A stretch of DNA of 64,000 nt from Bacteroides salyersiae WAL 10018 = DSM 18765 = JCM 12988 (GCF_000381365.1 NZ_KB905466.1:2361029-2425028); one strand, 5' to 3'; shown: positions 26,570-35,937, counted from the first letter of the stretch. Program-made: numbers and translations. Notes: a model not told the origin generated them from the sequence alone.

Positions 26570-27673
26570 TTATATTAACTTATAAATCTGATTTCCCGCC
26601 AGCAAAAACGCTCCCACACCGTATACCTCGGTCATATCACGTGTCACTTTTTTAGGATCAGCCCCGATAGGTTGTACATATCCCAACTTTCCATCCGTCT
26701 CAACAGCAGAGACCAAAGCTTTCCATCCTTTCTCCACGACAGGCAGATAGATATCCTTGTCGAGCAAGCCTTCATTTATCCCATAAGCCAGTGCATATAC
26801 GATGAATCCGGTAGCACTGGTTTCCGGTGACGGGTAAGATGCCGGATCGAGCATACTGGCATGCCAGAAACCATCGAGACTCTGCAACTTCGCCGCACGT
26901 TCGGAAAGAGTAACGAACAGATCTTCATAAAATTTCCGGTTCTTGTCTTTCTTCGGAAAATCCTGAAGCATTTCCGCCAATCCTCCAAGTACCCAGCCGT
27001 TACCACGCCCCCAGAATACTTTCGCACCATTGGCCTCCTTTTGGGTAAGATAACGGGAATCGCGATAAAACAGGCGTTCGTCTTTATCAAACAGAAGATC
27101 ATAAGTGGCCTTATACTCCTTATTCATGAATTTGATAAATCTCTTATCTCCTGTCAGCACATAAAGCTTCACATATACGGGAGGTGCCATATAAAGTGCA
27201 TCGCACCAAGTCCAGCGCTCCAGCGTCTCGCGCTTTTTATAATCCAGTTCCATCGGCCCGTCGGAAGGATGGTTAACGACCCATTCTGCACGTGCCTGTG
27301 TAGGATACAACATATTCCTATCTTTATATTTACAATATAAATCGACAAAGACCTGCCCTACAGCTATGTCATCAGCGTGATACATCCGCTTATCGGGTTG
27401 CCAGCCATAACGCCGTCCCAACTTTACCAGCCAGTCATAATAAGAAGTGTCGCCGGACTCTTTTTCCGCCAGTTCGGCCCAATCGAGCATGCCCATATAC
27501 AATGCGGCATTGGTCCAGTCGAGCGGTCCGTGTTTTACATCTTTCTGGTGTGCAATCTGCCAATCGGCCACTTTCTTCATTACCTCTTTTACTTCTGACT
27601 TTTGAAACGGCAACTGCCCCGACATCGATAACGAGACCAACAAGGAGACGATAGAAAGGAAAAATCTGTTCAT
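26570..27673 (-). CDS. GH105-type unsaturated glucuronyl/galacturonyl hydrolase
   Basis: A 367-residue exported protein (signal peptide ending near SMSGQ) with the (alpha/alpha)6-barrel features of family GH105 (YteR/RhiN-like): WTWCDALYMAPPVY near 154-167, WGRGNGWVLGGLAEML near 221-236 and ETSATGFIVYALAYGINEGLL near 284-304. GH105 enzymes remove the unsaturated uronic acid left by polysaccharide lyases. It stands alone on the minus strand with its own -7 box (27701-27708), with no lyase or SusCD beside it, so its partner system may lie elsewhere. Confidence 0.88.
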   Translation of the reverse strand: MNRFFLSIVSLLVSLSMSGQLPFQKSEVKEVMKKVADWQIAHQKDVKHGPLDWTNAALYMGMLDWAELAEKESGDTSYYDWLVKLGRRYGWQPDKRMYHADDIAVGQVFVDLYCKYKDRNMLYPTQARAEWVVNHPSDGPMELDYKKRETLERWTWCDALYMAPPVYVKLYVLTGDKRFIKFMNKEYKATYDLLFDKDERLFYRDSRYLTQKEANGAKVFWGRGNGWVLGGLAEMLQDFPKKDKNRKFYEDLFVTLSERAAKLQSLDGFWHASMLDPASYPSPETSATGFIVYALAYGINEGLLDKDIYLPVVEKGWKALVSAVETDGKLGYVQPIGADPKKVTRDMTEVYGVGAFLLAGNQIYKLI

Positions 27674-27700
27674 AGTAGTATCATTTTAGTGTTTTCAGGA

Positions 27701-27708
27701 CAAAGGTA
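27701..27708 (-). promoter_or_regulatory. Promoter -7 box of the GH105 gene
   Basis: CAAAGGTA reads TACCTTTG on the minus strand, matching TAnnTTTG, 28 bp before the start codon. Confidence 0.6.
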
Positions 27709-27726
27709 AACCTTTCCGGTATTTAT

Positions 27727-27754
27727 GCAGGAATTTTCGTATAAAAATTCCTGC
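27727..27754 (-). terminator. Hairpin after miaB
   Basis: GCAGGAATTTT (27727-27737) and AAAATTCCTGC (27744-27754) make a perfect 11-bp stem with a 6-nt loop. It lies between the miaB stop and the GH105 promoter and could end miaB transcription. Confidence 0.6.
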
Positions 27755-27764
27755 ACCGGCAGAT

Positions 27765-29138
27765 TTATGCCATTACCTCTTCGCCTTTTAGTGTAGCCGA
27801 ACTGGACTCGGTAATTTTCACATTTACAAAGTCACCGATTTTATGCGTCCCTCGGTCGAACACCACCACACGATTCTGCTCCGTACGCCCAAAGAGCTGC
27901 TCGCGCGAACGTTTGGAAACGCCCTCTACCAACACCTCGTAAGTCTTCCCGATGCAACGTGCATTCGATTCGGCCGACAAACGGTTCTGCAAAGCGATAA
28001 TCTCGTTGAGGCGGCGTATTTTTACCTCTTCAGGCACATTGTCTTCAAGATGCTTGGAAGCATATGTGCCGGGACGTTCGGAATATTTAAACATAAAAGC
28101 GGCATCATAACCACAAATTTCCATCAGAGAAAGAGACTCCTGATGATCTTCTTCCGTCTCCGAATGGAAACCGGAGAAAATATCGGTAGTCAACCCACAA
28201 TCTGGAATTATACGTTTGATGGCATCCACGCGTTCCAGATACCACTCACGATTATACTTACGGTTCATCAGTTTCAAGATACGCGAACTTCCGCTCTGTA
28301 CCGGCAGATGAATATGTTTGCAAACATTAGGCATCTGTGCAATAACCTCCAGGGTTTCGTCACTCATATCCTTGGGATGCGAAGTCGTGAAACGGATTCT
28401 TATGCCCGGCGCCGCTTCGGCCACAATACGCAGGAGCATTGGAAAAGTAACCACTTCACCGTCCTGCTTTTCAAAACGATAAGAGTTTACATTTTGCCCT
28501 AAAAGGGTAATTTCCTTATAACCTTTTGTTACCAAATCCGCCACTTCATTGAGAATGCTTTCGACATCACGGCTACGCTCGCGGCCACGGGTATAAGGCA
28601 CAATACAGTAGGTACAGAAATTATTGCAACCACGCATAATAGAAACGAAACCGGAAATATGATTCCCGCAAATACGCGAAGGAATCACATCACGATACGT
28701 CTCGGTAGTAGACAAATCTACATTAATGGCCTTCTCGCCGGCTTCCACCGAAGCCACCAGTTCAGGCAGAGTCAGATAGGCATCCGGTCCCACCACCAAA
28801 TCGACATGATGATGCTCGATCAGATCGTCTTTCACACGTTCTGCCATGCAACCCAATACCCCAACAATCAGATTCTTCTTCTTTTTTTTCAATGAGTGGA
28901 AGAATTCCAGACGGTTCAAAATCTTCTGCTCCGCATTATCGCGGATAGAGCAAGTGTTCATAAACACCGCATCCGCTTCGTCCAATGATCCGGCCACGCC
29001 ATATCCCGCCATCTGCATCACAGAAGCAATTACTTCACTGTCGGCCACGTTCATCTGGCAGCCATACGTTTCAATAAACAACTTTTTGTTGTCATCGGCA
29101 GTTGCGGATTTAAAGTCCGCTCCCGTTAACTCGTTCAT
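27765..29138 (-). CDS. miaB: tRNA-2-methylthio-N6-dimethylallyladenosine synthase
   Basis: Radical-SAM methylthiotransferase that adds the 2-methylthio group to i6A37 of tRNAs. I start it at ATG 29138 (457 residues), not at the upstream in-frame ATG 29186, because a -7 box at 29164-29171 puts the transcript start downstream of 29186. Three N-terminal cluster cysteines (C27 in TYGCQMN, C63 in NTCSIRD, C97 in LGCMAER) and the radical-SAM triad C171-C175-C178 (RGCNNFCTYC) are visible, followed by a C-terminal TRAM domain. Confidence 0.95.
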   Translation of the reverse strand: MNELTGADFKSATADDNKKLFIETYGCQMNVADSEVIASVMQMAGYGVAGSLDEADAVFMNTCSIRDNAEQKILNRLEFFHSLKKKKKNLIVGVLGCMAERVKDDLIEHHHVDLVVGPDAYLTLPELVASVEAGEKAINVDLSTTETYRDVIPSRICGNHISGFVSIMRGCNNFCTYCIVPYTRGRERSRDVESILNEVADLVTKGYKEITLLGQNVNSYRFEKQDGEVVTFPMLLRIVAEAAPGIRIRFTTSHPKDMSDETLEVIAQMPNVCKHIHLPVQSGSSRILKLMNRKYNREWYLERVDAIKRIIPDCGLTTDIFSGFHSETEEDHQESLSLMEICGYDAAFMFKYSERPGTYASKHLEDNVPEEVKIRRLNEIIALQNRLSAESNARCIGKTYEVLVEGVSKRSREQLFGRTEQNRVVVFDRGTHKIGDFVNVKITESSSATLKGEEVMA

Positions 29139-29163
29139 AATTTTATAATTTAAATTTTCCTTG

Positions 29164-29171
29164 CAAAGATA
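29164..29171 (-). promoter_or_regulatory. miaB promoter -7 box
   Basis: CAAAGATA reads TATCTTTG on the minus strand (TAnnTTTG). Transcription would begin near 29157, which fixes the miaB start at 29138. Confidence 0.6.
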
Positions 29172-29434
29172 CAGCTTCACACCCAATAAGCAGCAATTTG
29201 AAACAAAAATAACGCTTTAAGTTAGTATCTGAAGCCTAAATCTTTAATTTACGTTAAAGAAACAAACATTTTTTCACCTACCGCTTGGAGCTTTCTATTT
29301 TATTTCACACTTTTGTGCAATGAAAGAAACATTAGATTTTTTCATAGTTAAGGTTTAGGTTAAAAAAATTAAGGGGAGCTGTGAAGTTGCCCTTTTTTCA
29401 TGCTAAAATGTTAGCTCTAATCAGATTAAATAAC
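29172..29434. other. Intergenic region upstream of miaB
   Basis: AT-rich spacer between divergent transcripts. Apart from the two promoters at its edges and a short palindrome around CACTTTTGTGCAA near 29308-29320, nothing recognisable. Confidence 0.4.
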
Positions 29435-29442
29435 TACCTTTG
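29435..29442 (+). promoter_or_regulatory. Promoter -7 box of the small anchored protein gene
   Basis: TACCTTTG fits TAnnTTTG and lies 44 bp before the chosen ATG at 29486, which rules out the longer ORF start at 29381. Confidence 0.55.
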
Positions 29443-29485
29443 GCGAACTATAATCCTAAAAAACGGACAACAATCCAAAAAGACA

Positions 29486-29842
29486 ATGGAAGATGTAATG
29501 CAATTTCTCTTGGTGGCAGGCATTCTTGCTTTTGGAATTTTCAGACAGTTCAATAAAGAAAAAAACAAAAAGTCTGAAAAAAGAAATTCCATGCCTGCTC
29601 CGGAATACGAATATGAACCCGAATTCGAAGAACCTGTAATTATTGAAAAAACTTACGAGCAAGTAACAGCCTCCCCGAAACCACCCGTTTTTCAAGAAGG
29701 CACAAGAAATACCTATGCTCCTCCGTCACCACCCAAAACAAACAAAAAAGCGGAAACTTGCAAAAATGATTTTTCCATTCGTTCGGCAGAAGAGGCAAGG
29801 CGTGCCATCATCTGGTCGGAAATACTTCGAAGAAAATATTAA
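29486..29842 (+). CDS. Small membrane-anchored protein, function unknown
   Basis: Start chosen at ATG 29486 because the TACCTTTG box at 29435-29442 lies downstream of the earlier ORF start (29381). The 118-residue product has one N-terminal hydrophobic helix (about 4-19, QFLLVAGILAFGIF), a basic stretch (KEKNKKSEKR), an acidic/proline-rich linker (about 35-90) and a short conserved-looking end (IRSAEEARRAIIWSEILRRKY). No family recognised. It lies 35 bp before the acyl-CoA hydrolase gene, so the two may be one transcript. Confidence 0.65.
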   Translation: MEDVMQFLLVAGILAFGIFRQFNKEKNKKSEKRNSMPAPEYEYEPEFEEPVIIEKTYEQVTASPKPPVFQEGTRNTYAPPSPPKTNKKAETCKNDFSIRSAEEARRAIIWSEILRRKY

Positions 29843-29877
29843 TATAGATATTCTAACACGAAAAATATACGATTTTT

Positions 29878-31377
29878 ATGGCACTTAATTTTATCTCGGC
29901 AGCAGAAGCTGCAAGCCTGGTTAAACATGGCTACAACATCGGCCTGAGCGGGTTTACTCCTGCAGGAACGGCCAAAGCCGTTACGGCGGAAATTGCAAAA
30001 ATAGCAGAAGCGGAACATGCAAAAGGAAACCCTTACCAGATAGGTATTTTTACAGGTGCTTCTACCGGCGATTCTTGCGACGGTGTGCTGTCACGCGCTA
30101 AAGCAATTCGTTATCGCGCTCCATACACCACCAATTCCGATTTCCGCAAGGCTGTGAACAATGGCGAAATAGCTTACAATGACATCCATTTGTCACAAAT
30201 GGCACAAGAAGTTCGTTACGGCTTCATGGGGAAGGTAAATGTTGCCATCATCGAAGCCTGTGAAGTGACTCCGGACGGAAAAATTTATCTGACTGCTGCC
30301 GGTGGCATTGCTCCTACCGTTTGTCGTCTGGCAGATAAAATCATCGTGGAGCTGAACAGCGCCCACAGCAAAAACATGATGGGAATGCACGATGTATACG
30401 AACCGCTCGATCCCCCTTATCGCCGCGAAATACCGATCTATAAACCCAGTGACCGAATCGGTACACCTTATATACAAGTAGACCCGAAGAAGATTATCGG
30501 CGTAGTGGAAACAAACTGGCCGGACGAAGCCCGTTCTTTTGCCGAAGCAGACCCGTTGACAGATAAAATCGGTCAGAACGTAGCCGATTTCTTAGCTGCC
30601 GACATGAAGCGTGGCATCATTCCATCTACTTTCCTTCCGTTGCAATCGGGGGTAGGCAATATAGCCAATGCAGTATTGGGAGCCCTCGGACGTGACAAAA
30701 CGATTCCGGCTTTCGAAATGTACACCGAAGTGATTCAGAATTCCGTTATCGGATTGATCCGCGACGGTCGTGTTAAATTTGGTAGCGCCTGCTCGCTGAC
30801 CGTTACCAATGACTGCCTGCAAGGTATCTATGATGATATGGATTTCTTCCGGGACAAGCTGGTTCTCCGCCCTTCAGAAATATCCAACAGTCCGGAAGTC
30901 GTTCGCCGCTTGGGTATCATTTCCATTAATACAGCTATCGAAACCGATATCTACGGCAATGTCAACTCTACCCACATCGGTGGTACAAAGATGATGAACG
31001 GTATAGGCGGTTCGGGAGATTTCACCCGCAATGCTTATATATCCATTTTCACCTGTCCGTCTGTTGCCAAAGAAGGCAAGATCAGTGCCATTGTTCCGAT
31101 GGTATCTCATCTCGACCATAGTGAGCACTCTGTGAATATCGTTATCACCGAACAAGGAGTAGCCGACCTGCGTGGCAAGAGCCCGAAAGAACGTGCGCAA
31201 GCTATTATTGAAAACTGTGCTCATCCGGACTACAAACAAATTCTTTGGGATTATCTCAAATTGGCAGGCAACAAGGCACAGACTCCTCATTGTATTCAAG
31301 CATCGTTGGGTATGCATGCCGAACTATCTAAAAGTGGTGACATGAGAAACATAAATTGGGCAGAGTACACTAAATAA
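29878..31377 (+). CDS. Acetyl-CoA hydrolase / succinyl-CoA:acetate CoA-transferase family protein
   Basis: Cytoplasmic class I CoA-transferase of 499 residues. The family motifs are present: LSGFTPAGTAKAV near the start, FEMYTEVIQ with the likely catalytic Glu near 284, the glycine-rich NGIGGSGDFTRNA near 376-390 and ITEQGVADLRGKSP near 423-436. Such enzymes move CoA between succinate and acetate (or propionate) and support acetate formation in fermenting Bacteroides. Which acyl partners are used cannot be read from the sequence. A strong hairpin terminator follows. Confidence 0.92.
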   Translation: MALNFISAAEAASLVKHGYNIGLSGFTPAGTAKAVTAEIAKIAEAEHAKGNPYQIGIFTGASTGDSCDGVLSRAKAIRYRAPYTTNSDFRKAVNNGEIAYNDIHLSQMAQEVRYGFMGKVNVAIIEACEVTPDGKIYLTAAGGIAPTVCRLADKIIVELNSAHSKNMMGMHDVYEPLDPPYRREIPIYKPSDRIGTPYIQVDPKKIIGVVETNWPDEARSFAEADPLTDKIGQNVADFLAADMKRGIIPSTFLPLQSGVGNIANAVLGALGRDKTIPAFEMYTEVIQNSVIGLIRDGRVKFGSACSLTVTNDCLQGIYDDMDFFRDKLVLRPSEISNSPEVVRRLGIISINTAIETDIYGNVNSTHIGGTKMMNGIGGSGDFTRNAYISIFTCPSVAKEGKISAIVPMVSHLDHSEHSVNIVITEQGVADLRGKSPKERAQAIIENCAHPDYKQILWDYLKLAGNKAQTPHCIQASLGMHAELSKSGDMRNINWAEYTK

Positions 31378-31404
31378 CAGCGCCCGTTCAATAACATCAT
31401 TTAA

Positions 31405-31465
31405 GAAACAACGACATAAATTCAAAGTTATAACAAGACGAATTTATGCCGTTGTTTTATTTTAT
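31405..31465 (+). terminator. Intrinsic terminator after the CoA-transferase gene
   Basis: CAACGACATAAATTC (31409-31423) and GAATTTATGCCGTTG (31440-31454) pair with one mismatch, extended outward by AAA/TTT, and are followed by TTTTATTTTAT. A classic terminator. Confidence 0.85.
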
Positions 31466-31754
31466 ATACTCCCCCTTCCCAATACATCTTCAATAATTCT
31501 TATTAGCGAAGTGACATTATAGGGCTATTTAATAAAATATTTAATTAAATGCTTGCATTATTATAATTTTATTATTTTATTTGTTCCCACATTAGATACA
31601 TTATTAGCTAATTAATGATTTTAGCCCCTTGTTTGCCAAGGGTAATCCGGAAAAGCACATAGACACGTGTCCGGCTACTACTCCTTATTAGGAATACAGA
31701 CAATTCCCGATAACCAAGATAAATAGCAGAATCCAAATAGAAAAACCAGAGAAT
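31466..31754. other. AT-rich intergenic region before the DUF4434 gene
   Basis: No gene. Very AT-rich to about 31620, then a GC-richer part with an ACACGTGT palindrome near 31662-31669 inside an interrupted TCCGG/CCGG pair. No perfect TAnnTTTG box was found, so the promoter of the next gene is unresolved. Confidence 0.4.
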
Positions 31755-32846
31755 ATGAAAAGCAACAATCGTAGAGAATTTCTGAAGAAATCAGCATTGG
31801 CAAGTGCTGCCGCCATTACGTTACCGTCATGGTTGTCTTCCTGCAACTCCAAAAGAGAAGAAACGCCAACTGATGAAATCCGGAGCAGACTCATTGTCCC
31901 CAAAAACAATGCATTAAAAATAACCGGCACTTTCCTGGACGAGATATCCCATGACATCCCCCACCAAAATTGGGGAGAAAAAGAATGGGATGCTGACTTC
32001 CGGCATATGAAAGCAATTGGTATAGACACCGTCATCATGATCCGATCAGGATATCGTAAATTTATCACCTATCCCTCCGAATATCTGATCGGGCAAGGGT
32101 GCTACAAACCTTCAGTCGATCTATTGGATATGTATCTGAGACTGGCAGATAAATATGGCATGAAATTTTATTTCGGCCTGTATGACTCCGGAAAATATTG
32201 GGACACGAACGACCTTACCTGGGAAATAGAACACAACAAACATGTAATCGATGAGGTATGGAAAAACTATGGAGAGAAATACAAAAGCTTTCAAGGATGG
32301 TATATCAGTACGGAAATCAGCCGAAAGACCAAAGGGGCAATCGGAACATTTCATGCATTAGGAAAACAATGCAAAGATATATCGAATGGATTACCTACAT
32401 TCATATCTCCATGGATCGATGGGAAAAAAGCCGTGCAGGCATCCAGCTCGATACTGACCAAGAAAGAATATGTTTCGGTAAAGGAACATGAAGAAGAGTG
32501 GGATGAAATTTTTGCCGGAATCAGTGACGTAGTAGACGCCTGCGCCTTCCAAGACGGTCAGATAGACTATAATGAACTCGACGCTTTCTTTGAAGTCAAC
32601 AAAAGGCTGGCCGATAAATACGGGCTGAAATGCTGGACCAATGCCGAATCTTTCGACCGGGATATGCCGATCAAATTCTTCCCGATCAAATTCGACAAGT
32701 TACGGCTCAAGCTCGAAGCCGCCCAAAGAGCCGGATACGATAAAGCCATCACATTCGAATTTTCTCATTTTATGAGTCCGCAATCAGCCTATCTTCAGGC
32801 AGGCCATCTGTACAACCGCTATAAAGAATATTTTGATATTAAATAA
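31755..32846 (+). CDS. DUF4434-type putative TIM-barrel lipoprotein
   Basis: A 363-residue exported protein. The N-terminus has a Tat-like NRREFLKKS motif and a lipobox ending at Cys30 (WLSSC), so it is probably a lipoprotein. The body (residues 50-360) resembles the DUF4434 family and is likely a TIM barrel: GTFLDEISHDIPHQNWGEKEWDADFRHM, GWYISTEISRK with a candidate acidic residue at the barrel mouth, and WTNAESFDRD near the end. This fold is used by glycosidases, but no activity is known to me. It lies 9 bp before a sugar transporter gene, so a sugar-release and uptake pair is plausible. Confidence 0.7.
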   Translation: MKSNNRREFLKKSALASAAAITLPSWLSSCNSKREETPTDEIRSRLIVPKNNALKITGTFLDEISHDIPHQNWGEKEWDADFRHMKAIGIDTVIMIRSGYRKFITYPSEYLIGQGCYKPSVDLLDMYLRLADKYGMKFYFGLYDSGKYWDTNDLTWEIEHNKHVIDEVWKNYGEKYKSFQGWYISTEISRKTKGAIGTFHALGKQCKDISNGLPTFISPWIDGKKAVQASSSILTKKEYVSVKEHEEEWDEIFAGISDVVDACAFQDGQIDYNELDAFFEVNKRLADKYGLKCWTNAESFDRDMPIKFFPIKFDKLRLKLEAAQRAGYDKAITFEFSHFMSPQSAYLQAGHLYNRYKEYFDIK

Positions 32847-32855
32847 TATACGGAA

Positions 32856-34256
32856 ATGAACGAATCAAAAACAAATATAGGATATATCCTATTTCTATCG
32901 ATTGTAGCCGCCTTGGGAGGTTTCCTATTCGGATACGATACAGCGGTTATTTCGGGAACCATTGCACAAGTATCCCAACAGTTCGGATTAACCACCCTGC
33001 AAGAAGGATGGTATGTCGGTTGTGCATTGGTAGGTTCCATCGGGGGAGTTGCCTGCGCAGGAGTCCTTAGTGATAAAGCCGGCCGAAAGAATACCATGAT
33101 CCTCTCGGCTATCCTGTTTTCCGCCTCTGCCATAGGATGCGCCTTATCAGCATCTTTTAACGAGTTGGTTGTATACCGTATCATCGGAGGAGTCGGCATT
33201 GGGATCGTTTCCATTATCTCTCCGCTATATATATCCGAAGTATCGATTGCCCAGTATCGTGGACGATTGGTATCGCTATATCAATTAGCTATCACTGTCG
33301 GCTTTTTAGGTGCATACCTGGCCAATTACCAATTGATGTTGGGAGCAGAATCCGCCGCCCAGTCCGGTTATCCATGGATCGTTAAGATATTCTCAGATGA
33401 AATATGGAGAGGTATGTTAGGGCTCGAAACTGTTCCGGCATTACTCTTCTTCCTGATCATTTTCTTTATTCCCGAAAGTCCGCGCTGGCTGGTTCTTCGG
33501 AATAAGGACGTCGTAGCCGGTCGCATTCTGCAACGAATTTATGGCAGCAAGAATGAATCCGAAATACAGATAAATGCCATCCGTCAGGTCATCGGTAAAG
33601 AATCGAAATCAGAATGGGCCATGCTATTACAACCCGGCATACTCAAAGCTGTAATGATCGGAGTAGCCATCGCCATTTTAGGACAATTCATGGGAGTGAA
33701 CGCAGTACTTTATTACGGACCGTCCATTTTCGAAAAAAGCGGTTTATCCAACGGCGATTCCCTTTTTTACCAGGTACTGGTAGGAACGGTTAATATGCTC
33801 ACCACTATATTAGCTCTGGTAATCATTGATAAAGTAGGGCGAAAAAAGCTGGTATATTACGGTGTATCGGGCATGATACTCTCGCTGATACTCATCGCAT
33901 TCTATTTTATCAAAGGGGCAGAATTAGGAATACCGAGTATTGCATTACTTGTCTTCTTCTTAAGTTATATTTTCTGTTGTGCCATATCGATATGCGCAGT
34001 CATCTGGGTGCTCCTTTCCGAAATGTATCCGATCAAAGTCCGGGGCCTAGCTATGTCCATTGCCGGCTTCTCACTCTGGATCGGAACATACCTTATCGGA
34101 CAATTAACCCCTTGGATGTTGCAGACAATCACTCCGGCCGGTACTTTCCTGATTTTCGCAGGTATGTGCATCCCCTACATGCTGATTATATGGAAACTGG
34201 TTCCGGAAACAACCGGAAAAAGCCTTGAAGAAATCGAGAAGAATTGGATCAAGTAA
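32856..34256 (+). CDS. Sugar:proton symporter-like MFS transporter
   Basis: A 466-residue, 12-helix inner membrane protein of the sugar porter family (XylE/AraE/GalP-like). Signatures: GGFLFGYDTAVISGTI near 21-36, GRK after the second helix, PESPRWLV near 208-215, VGRKK between helices 8 and 9, and PETTGKSLEEIE at the C-terminus. These proteins import monosaccharides with protons; the sugar is not determined. It forms a two-gene unit with the DUF4434 lipoprotein. Confidence 0.92.
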   Translation: MNESKTNIGYILFLSIVAALGGFLFGYDTAVISGTIAQVSQQFGLTTLQEGWYVGCALVGSIGGVACAGVLSDKAGRKNTMILSAILFSASAIGCALSASFNELVVYRIIGGVGIGIVSIISPLYISEVSIAQYRGRLVSLYQLAITVGFLGAYLANYQLMLGAESAAQSGYPWIVKIFSDEIWRGMLGLETVPALLFFLIIFFIPESPRWLVLRNKDVVAGRILQRIYGSKNESEIQINAIRQVIGKESKSEWAMLLQPGILKAVMIGVAIAILGQFMGVNAVLYYGPSIFEKSGLSNGDSLFYQVLVGTVNMLTTILALVIIDKVGRKKLVYYGVSGMILSLILIAFYFIKGAELGIPSIALLVFFLSYIFCCAISICAVIWVLLSEMYPIKVRGLAMSIAGFSLWIGTYLIGQLTPWMLQTITPAGTFLIFAGMCIPYMLIIWKLVPETTGKSLEEIEKNWIK

Positions 34257-34290
34257 TCATCGGTCAACGGATGGAAGGTATATCGATAAA

Positions 34291-35067
34291 TTATTGTTCA
34301 CGTATGTATTCAAGCTCTGCGACAATAGGAAGATGATCGGACAACAGCGACTGAACAGCTTGAGTTCTTATCAGCCTCCACCCCTTTTTAGGACGGGCGT
34401 AGATGTAATCAAGCTTCACTTCCGGATTCCAGGCAGGAAAAGTCGGAGCCGAGTCAGTAGCGTCAAACCAATTACGGGTCATTATATTCTTTATGACCCC
34501 GGAGTTGGGTTCCGCATTAAAATCTCCACCGATAATCACAGGATAAGGGGAACTTTTAAAATGATCGGTAATGCATTCTGCCTGCAATTCACGAGTCTTT
34601 TCATCCGTTACATCCAAATGGGTGGCTGCAAAGCAGATGGTATCTTTTTTCCCTACTTCGAACAGAGCTTCAAGAAGGACACGGGGTTCAATCTCCGGAC
34701 GAGGATTGGGTAAAGCTATTTTAGTAACGTTTATATAAGGATATTTGGAAAGTATTCCTATTCCATAATAACCATTACTGAAATGAATGGTTTTCCCGTA
34801 AAGACCGAACATATTGGTTTTTCCCGCCAATTCGGAAAGCATGTCTTTGCCGTTCTGATGGGGAGCAAGTGACCGCTGAGTATTTACATCTACCTCCTCA
34901 AGCGCCACAAAGTCAGGGTGAAAAGCTTTAATATGTTCAGCCAATTGATCGATAGTTGCAAGTTCTCCGAATCTCAAGTTATAAGTCATGACTTTAAGTC
35001 TTAATGTATCTTGAGCATTTAGGTCTAAAGTAAATAAGAGAATAAAAATAAGAAATAAGTTTTTCAT
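34291..35067 (-). CDS. Secreted endonuclease/exonuclease/phosphatase-family hydrolase
   Basis: A 258-residue exported enzyme (signal peptide to about 18, LDLNAQ). EEP motifs: LRFGELATIDQ..., FVALEEVDVNTQRS with the metal-binding Glu near 56, ATHLDVT, GGDFNAEP and SDHLPIVAELEY at the C-terminus. It is a third member of the family seen in PUL1, but a more distant one. It lies convergent to the sugar transporter gene and divergent from the PUL2 sigma gene, with its own -7 box at 35088-35095. Confidence 0.85.
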   Translation of the reverse strand: MKNLFLIFILLFTLDLNAQDTLRLKVMTYNLRFGELATIDQLAEHIKAFHPDFVALEEVDVNTQRSLAPHQNGKDMLSELAGKTNMFGLYGKTIHFSNGYYGIGILSKYPYINVTKIALPNPRPEIEPRVLLEALFEVGKKDTICFAATHLDVTDEKTRELQAECITDHFKSSPYPVIIGGDFNAEPNSGVIKNIMTRNWFDATDSAPTFPAWNPEVKLDYIYARPKKGWRLIRTQAVQSLLSDHLPIVAELEYIREQ

Positions 35068-35087
35068 GGTACAATCTGTTTAGGCAA

Positions 35088-35095
35088 CAAATATA
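35088..35095 (-). promoter_or_regulatory. Promoter -7 box of the minus-strand EEP gene
   Basis: CAAATATA reads TATATTTG on the minus strand (TAnnTTTG), 21 bp before the start codon. Confidence 0.55.
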
Positions 35096-35300
35096 TCATT
35101 TATATTTTTTTTCAGTGACAAATATTGCGGTTTATTAACAAGAAAGAAAATATGAGCGGATAAACAGGCAATCACACTTTATGACAACCGGCCATATTGA
35201 AGATTAATACAATTTTAAAACTGCCGAAAAGTAAAAGTTAAAAAGAAAGAGAGAGCAAACAAAATCCGTTAACCCACTTGACTGTAACCGAAATAAATGG

Positions 35301-35308
35301 TATATTTG
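35301..35308 (+). promoter_or_regulatory. Promoter -7 box of the PUL2 sigma gene
   Basis: TATATTTG matches TAnnTTTG and lies 42 bp before the ATG at 35350, suggesting basal housekeeping expression of the sigma gene. Confidence 0.6.
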
Positions 35309-35349
35309 AAATATACAAAAGCAGAGGATAACCACACATCAATTTTTTC

Positions 35350-35922
35350 ATGAGTAAACTGTATAATATAAACTCCTTCATTTCCGGTGATATGAAAGCC
35401 TTTGAATCACTATATAAAGCTTATGCAGGAAAGGTTTTCAATTATATAAATTCTTTTATATATGATCCGGATTTGGCAAAAGACATTACCCAGAACACAT
35501 TCCTTCAATTATGGGAAGTGCGGTCACAACTTGACCCGAACGGTAATATCGAAGGATACATATATTCCATTTCCCGGAATCTGCTGTTCCGCGAAATACG
35601 CCGTTTAAATATCCTTAGGAATTATACCGATCGAATAAAGGAAGAGATAAAAGAAGCAGAAGAACCACAAATAGAAGAAAATCTTTCACGTGACATGATA
35701 GAACAACAAATTCTCGCATTATTGGCAGAACTTCCGGAAGCACGCCGCAGGATATTCTTGATGAGATGGAGTAATGGATTGTCCAACAAGGAAATAGCAC
35801 AGAAGTTATCTATTTCCGAGAAGACGGTCTCTACCCAAATACATCGTACCATCCATTTCTTAAAATCCAAAATAGGCCCTATATTTATGGTCTTTTTAAT
35901 CATTACTTCAACTAAATTCTAA
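35350..35922 (+). CDS. ECF sigma factor of PUL2
   Basis: A 190-residue extracytoplasmic-function sigma factor. Region 2 lies at about 12-80 (FESLYKAYAGKVFNYINSF, AKDITQNTFLQLWEVRSQ) and region 4 at about 118-175, with the DNA-reading helix-turn-helix GLSNKEIAQKLSISEKTVSTQIHRTIHFL. It is followed after 66 bp by fecR, susC and susD. It should direct expression of PUL2 on release from the anti-sigma factor. Confidence 0.93.
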   Translation: MSKLYNINSFISGDMKAFESLYKAYAGKVFNYINSFIYDPDLAKDITQNTFLQLWEVRSQLDPNGNIEGYIYSISRNLLFREIRRLNILRNYTDRIKEEIKEAEEPQIEENLSRDMIEQQILALLAELPEARRRIFLMRWSNGLSNKEIAQKLSISEKTVSTQIHRTIHFLKSKIGPIFMVFLIITSTKF

Positions 35923-35937
35923 AATATTTCATTTTCT

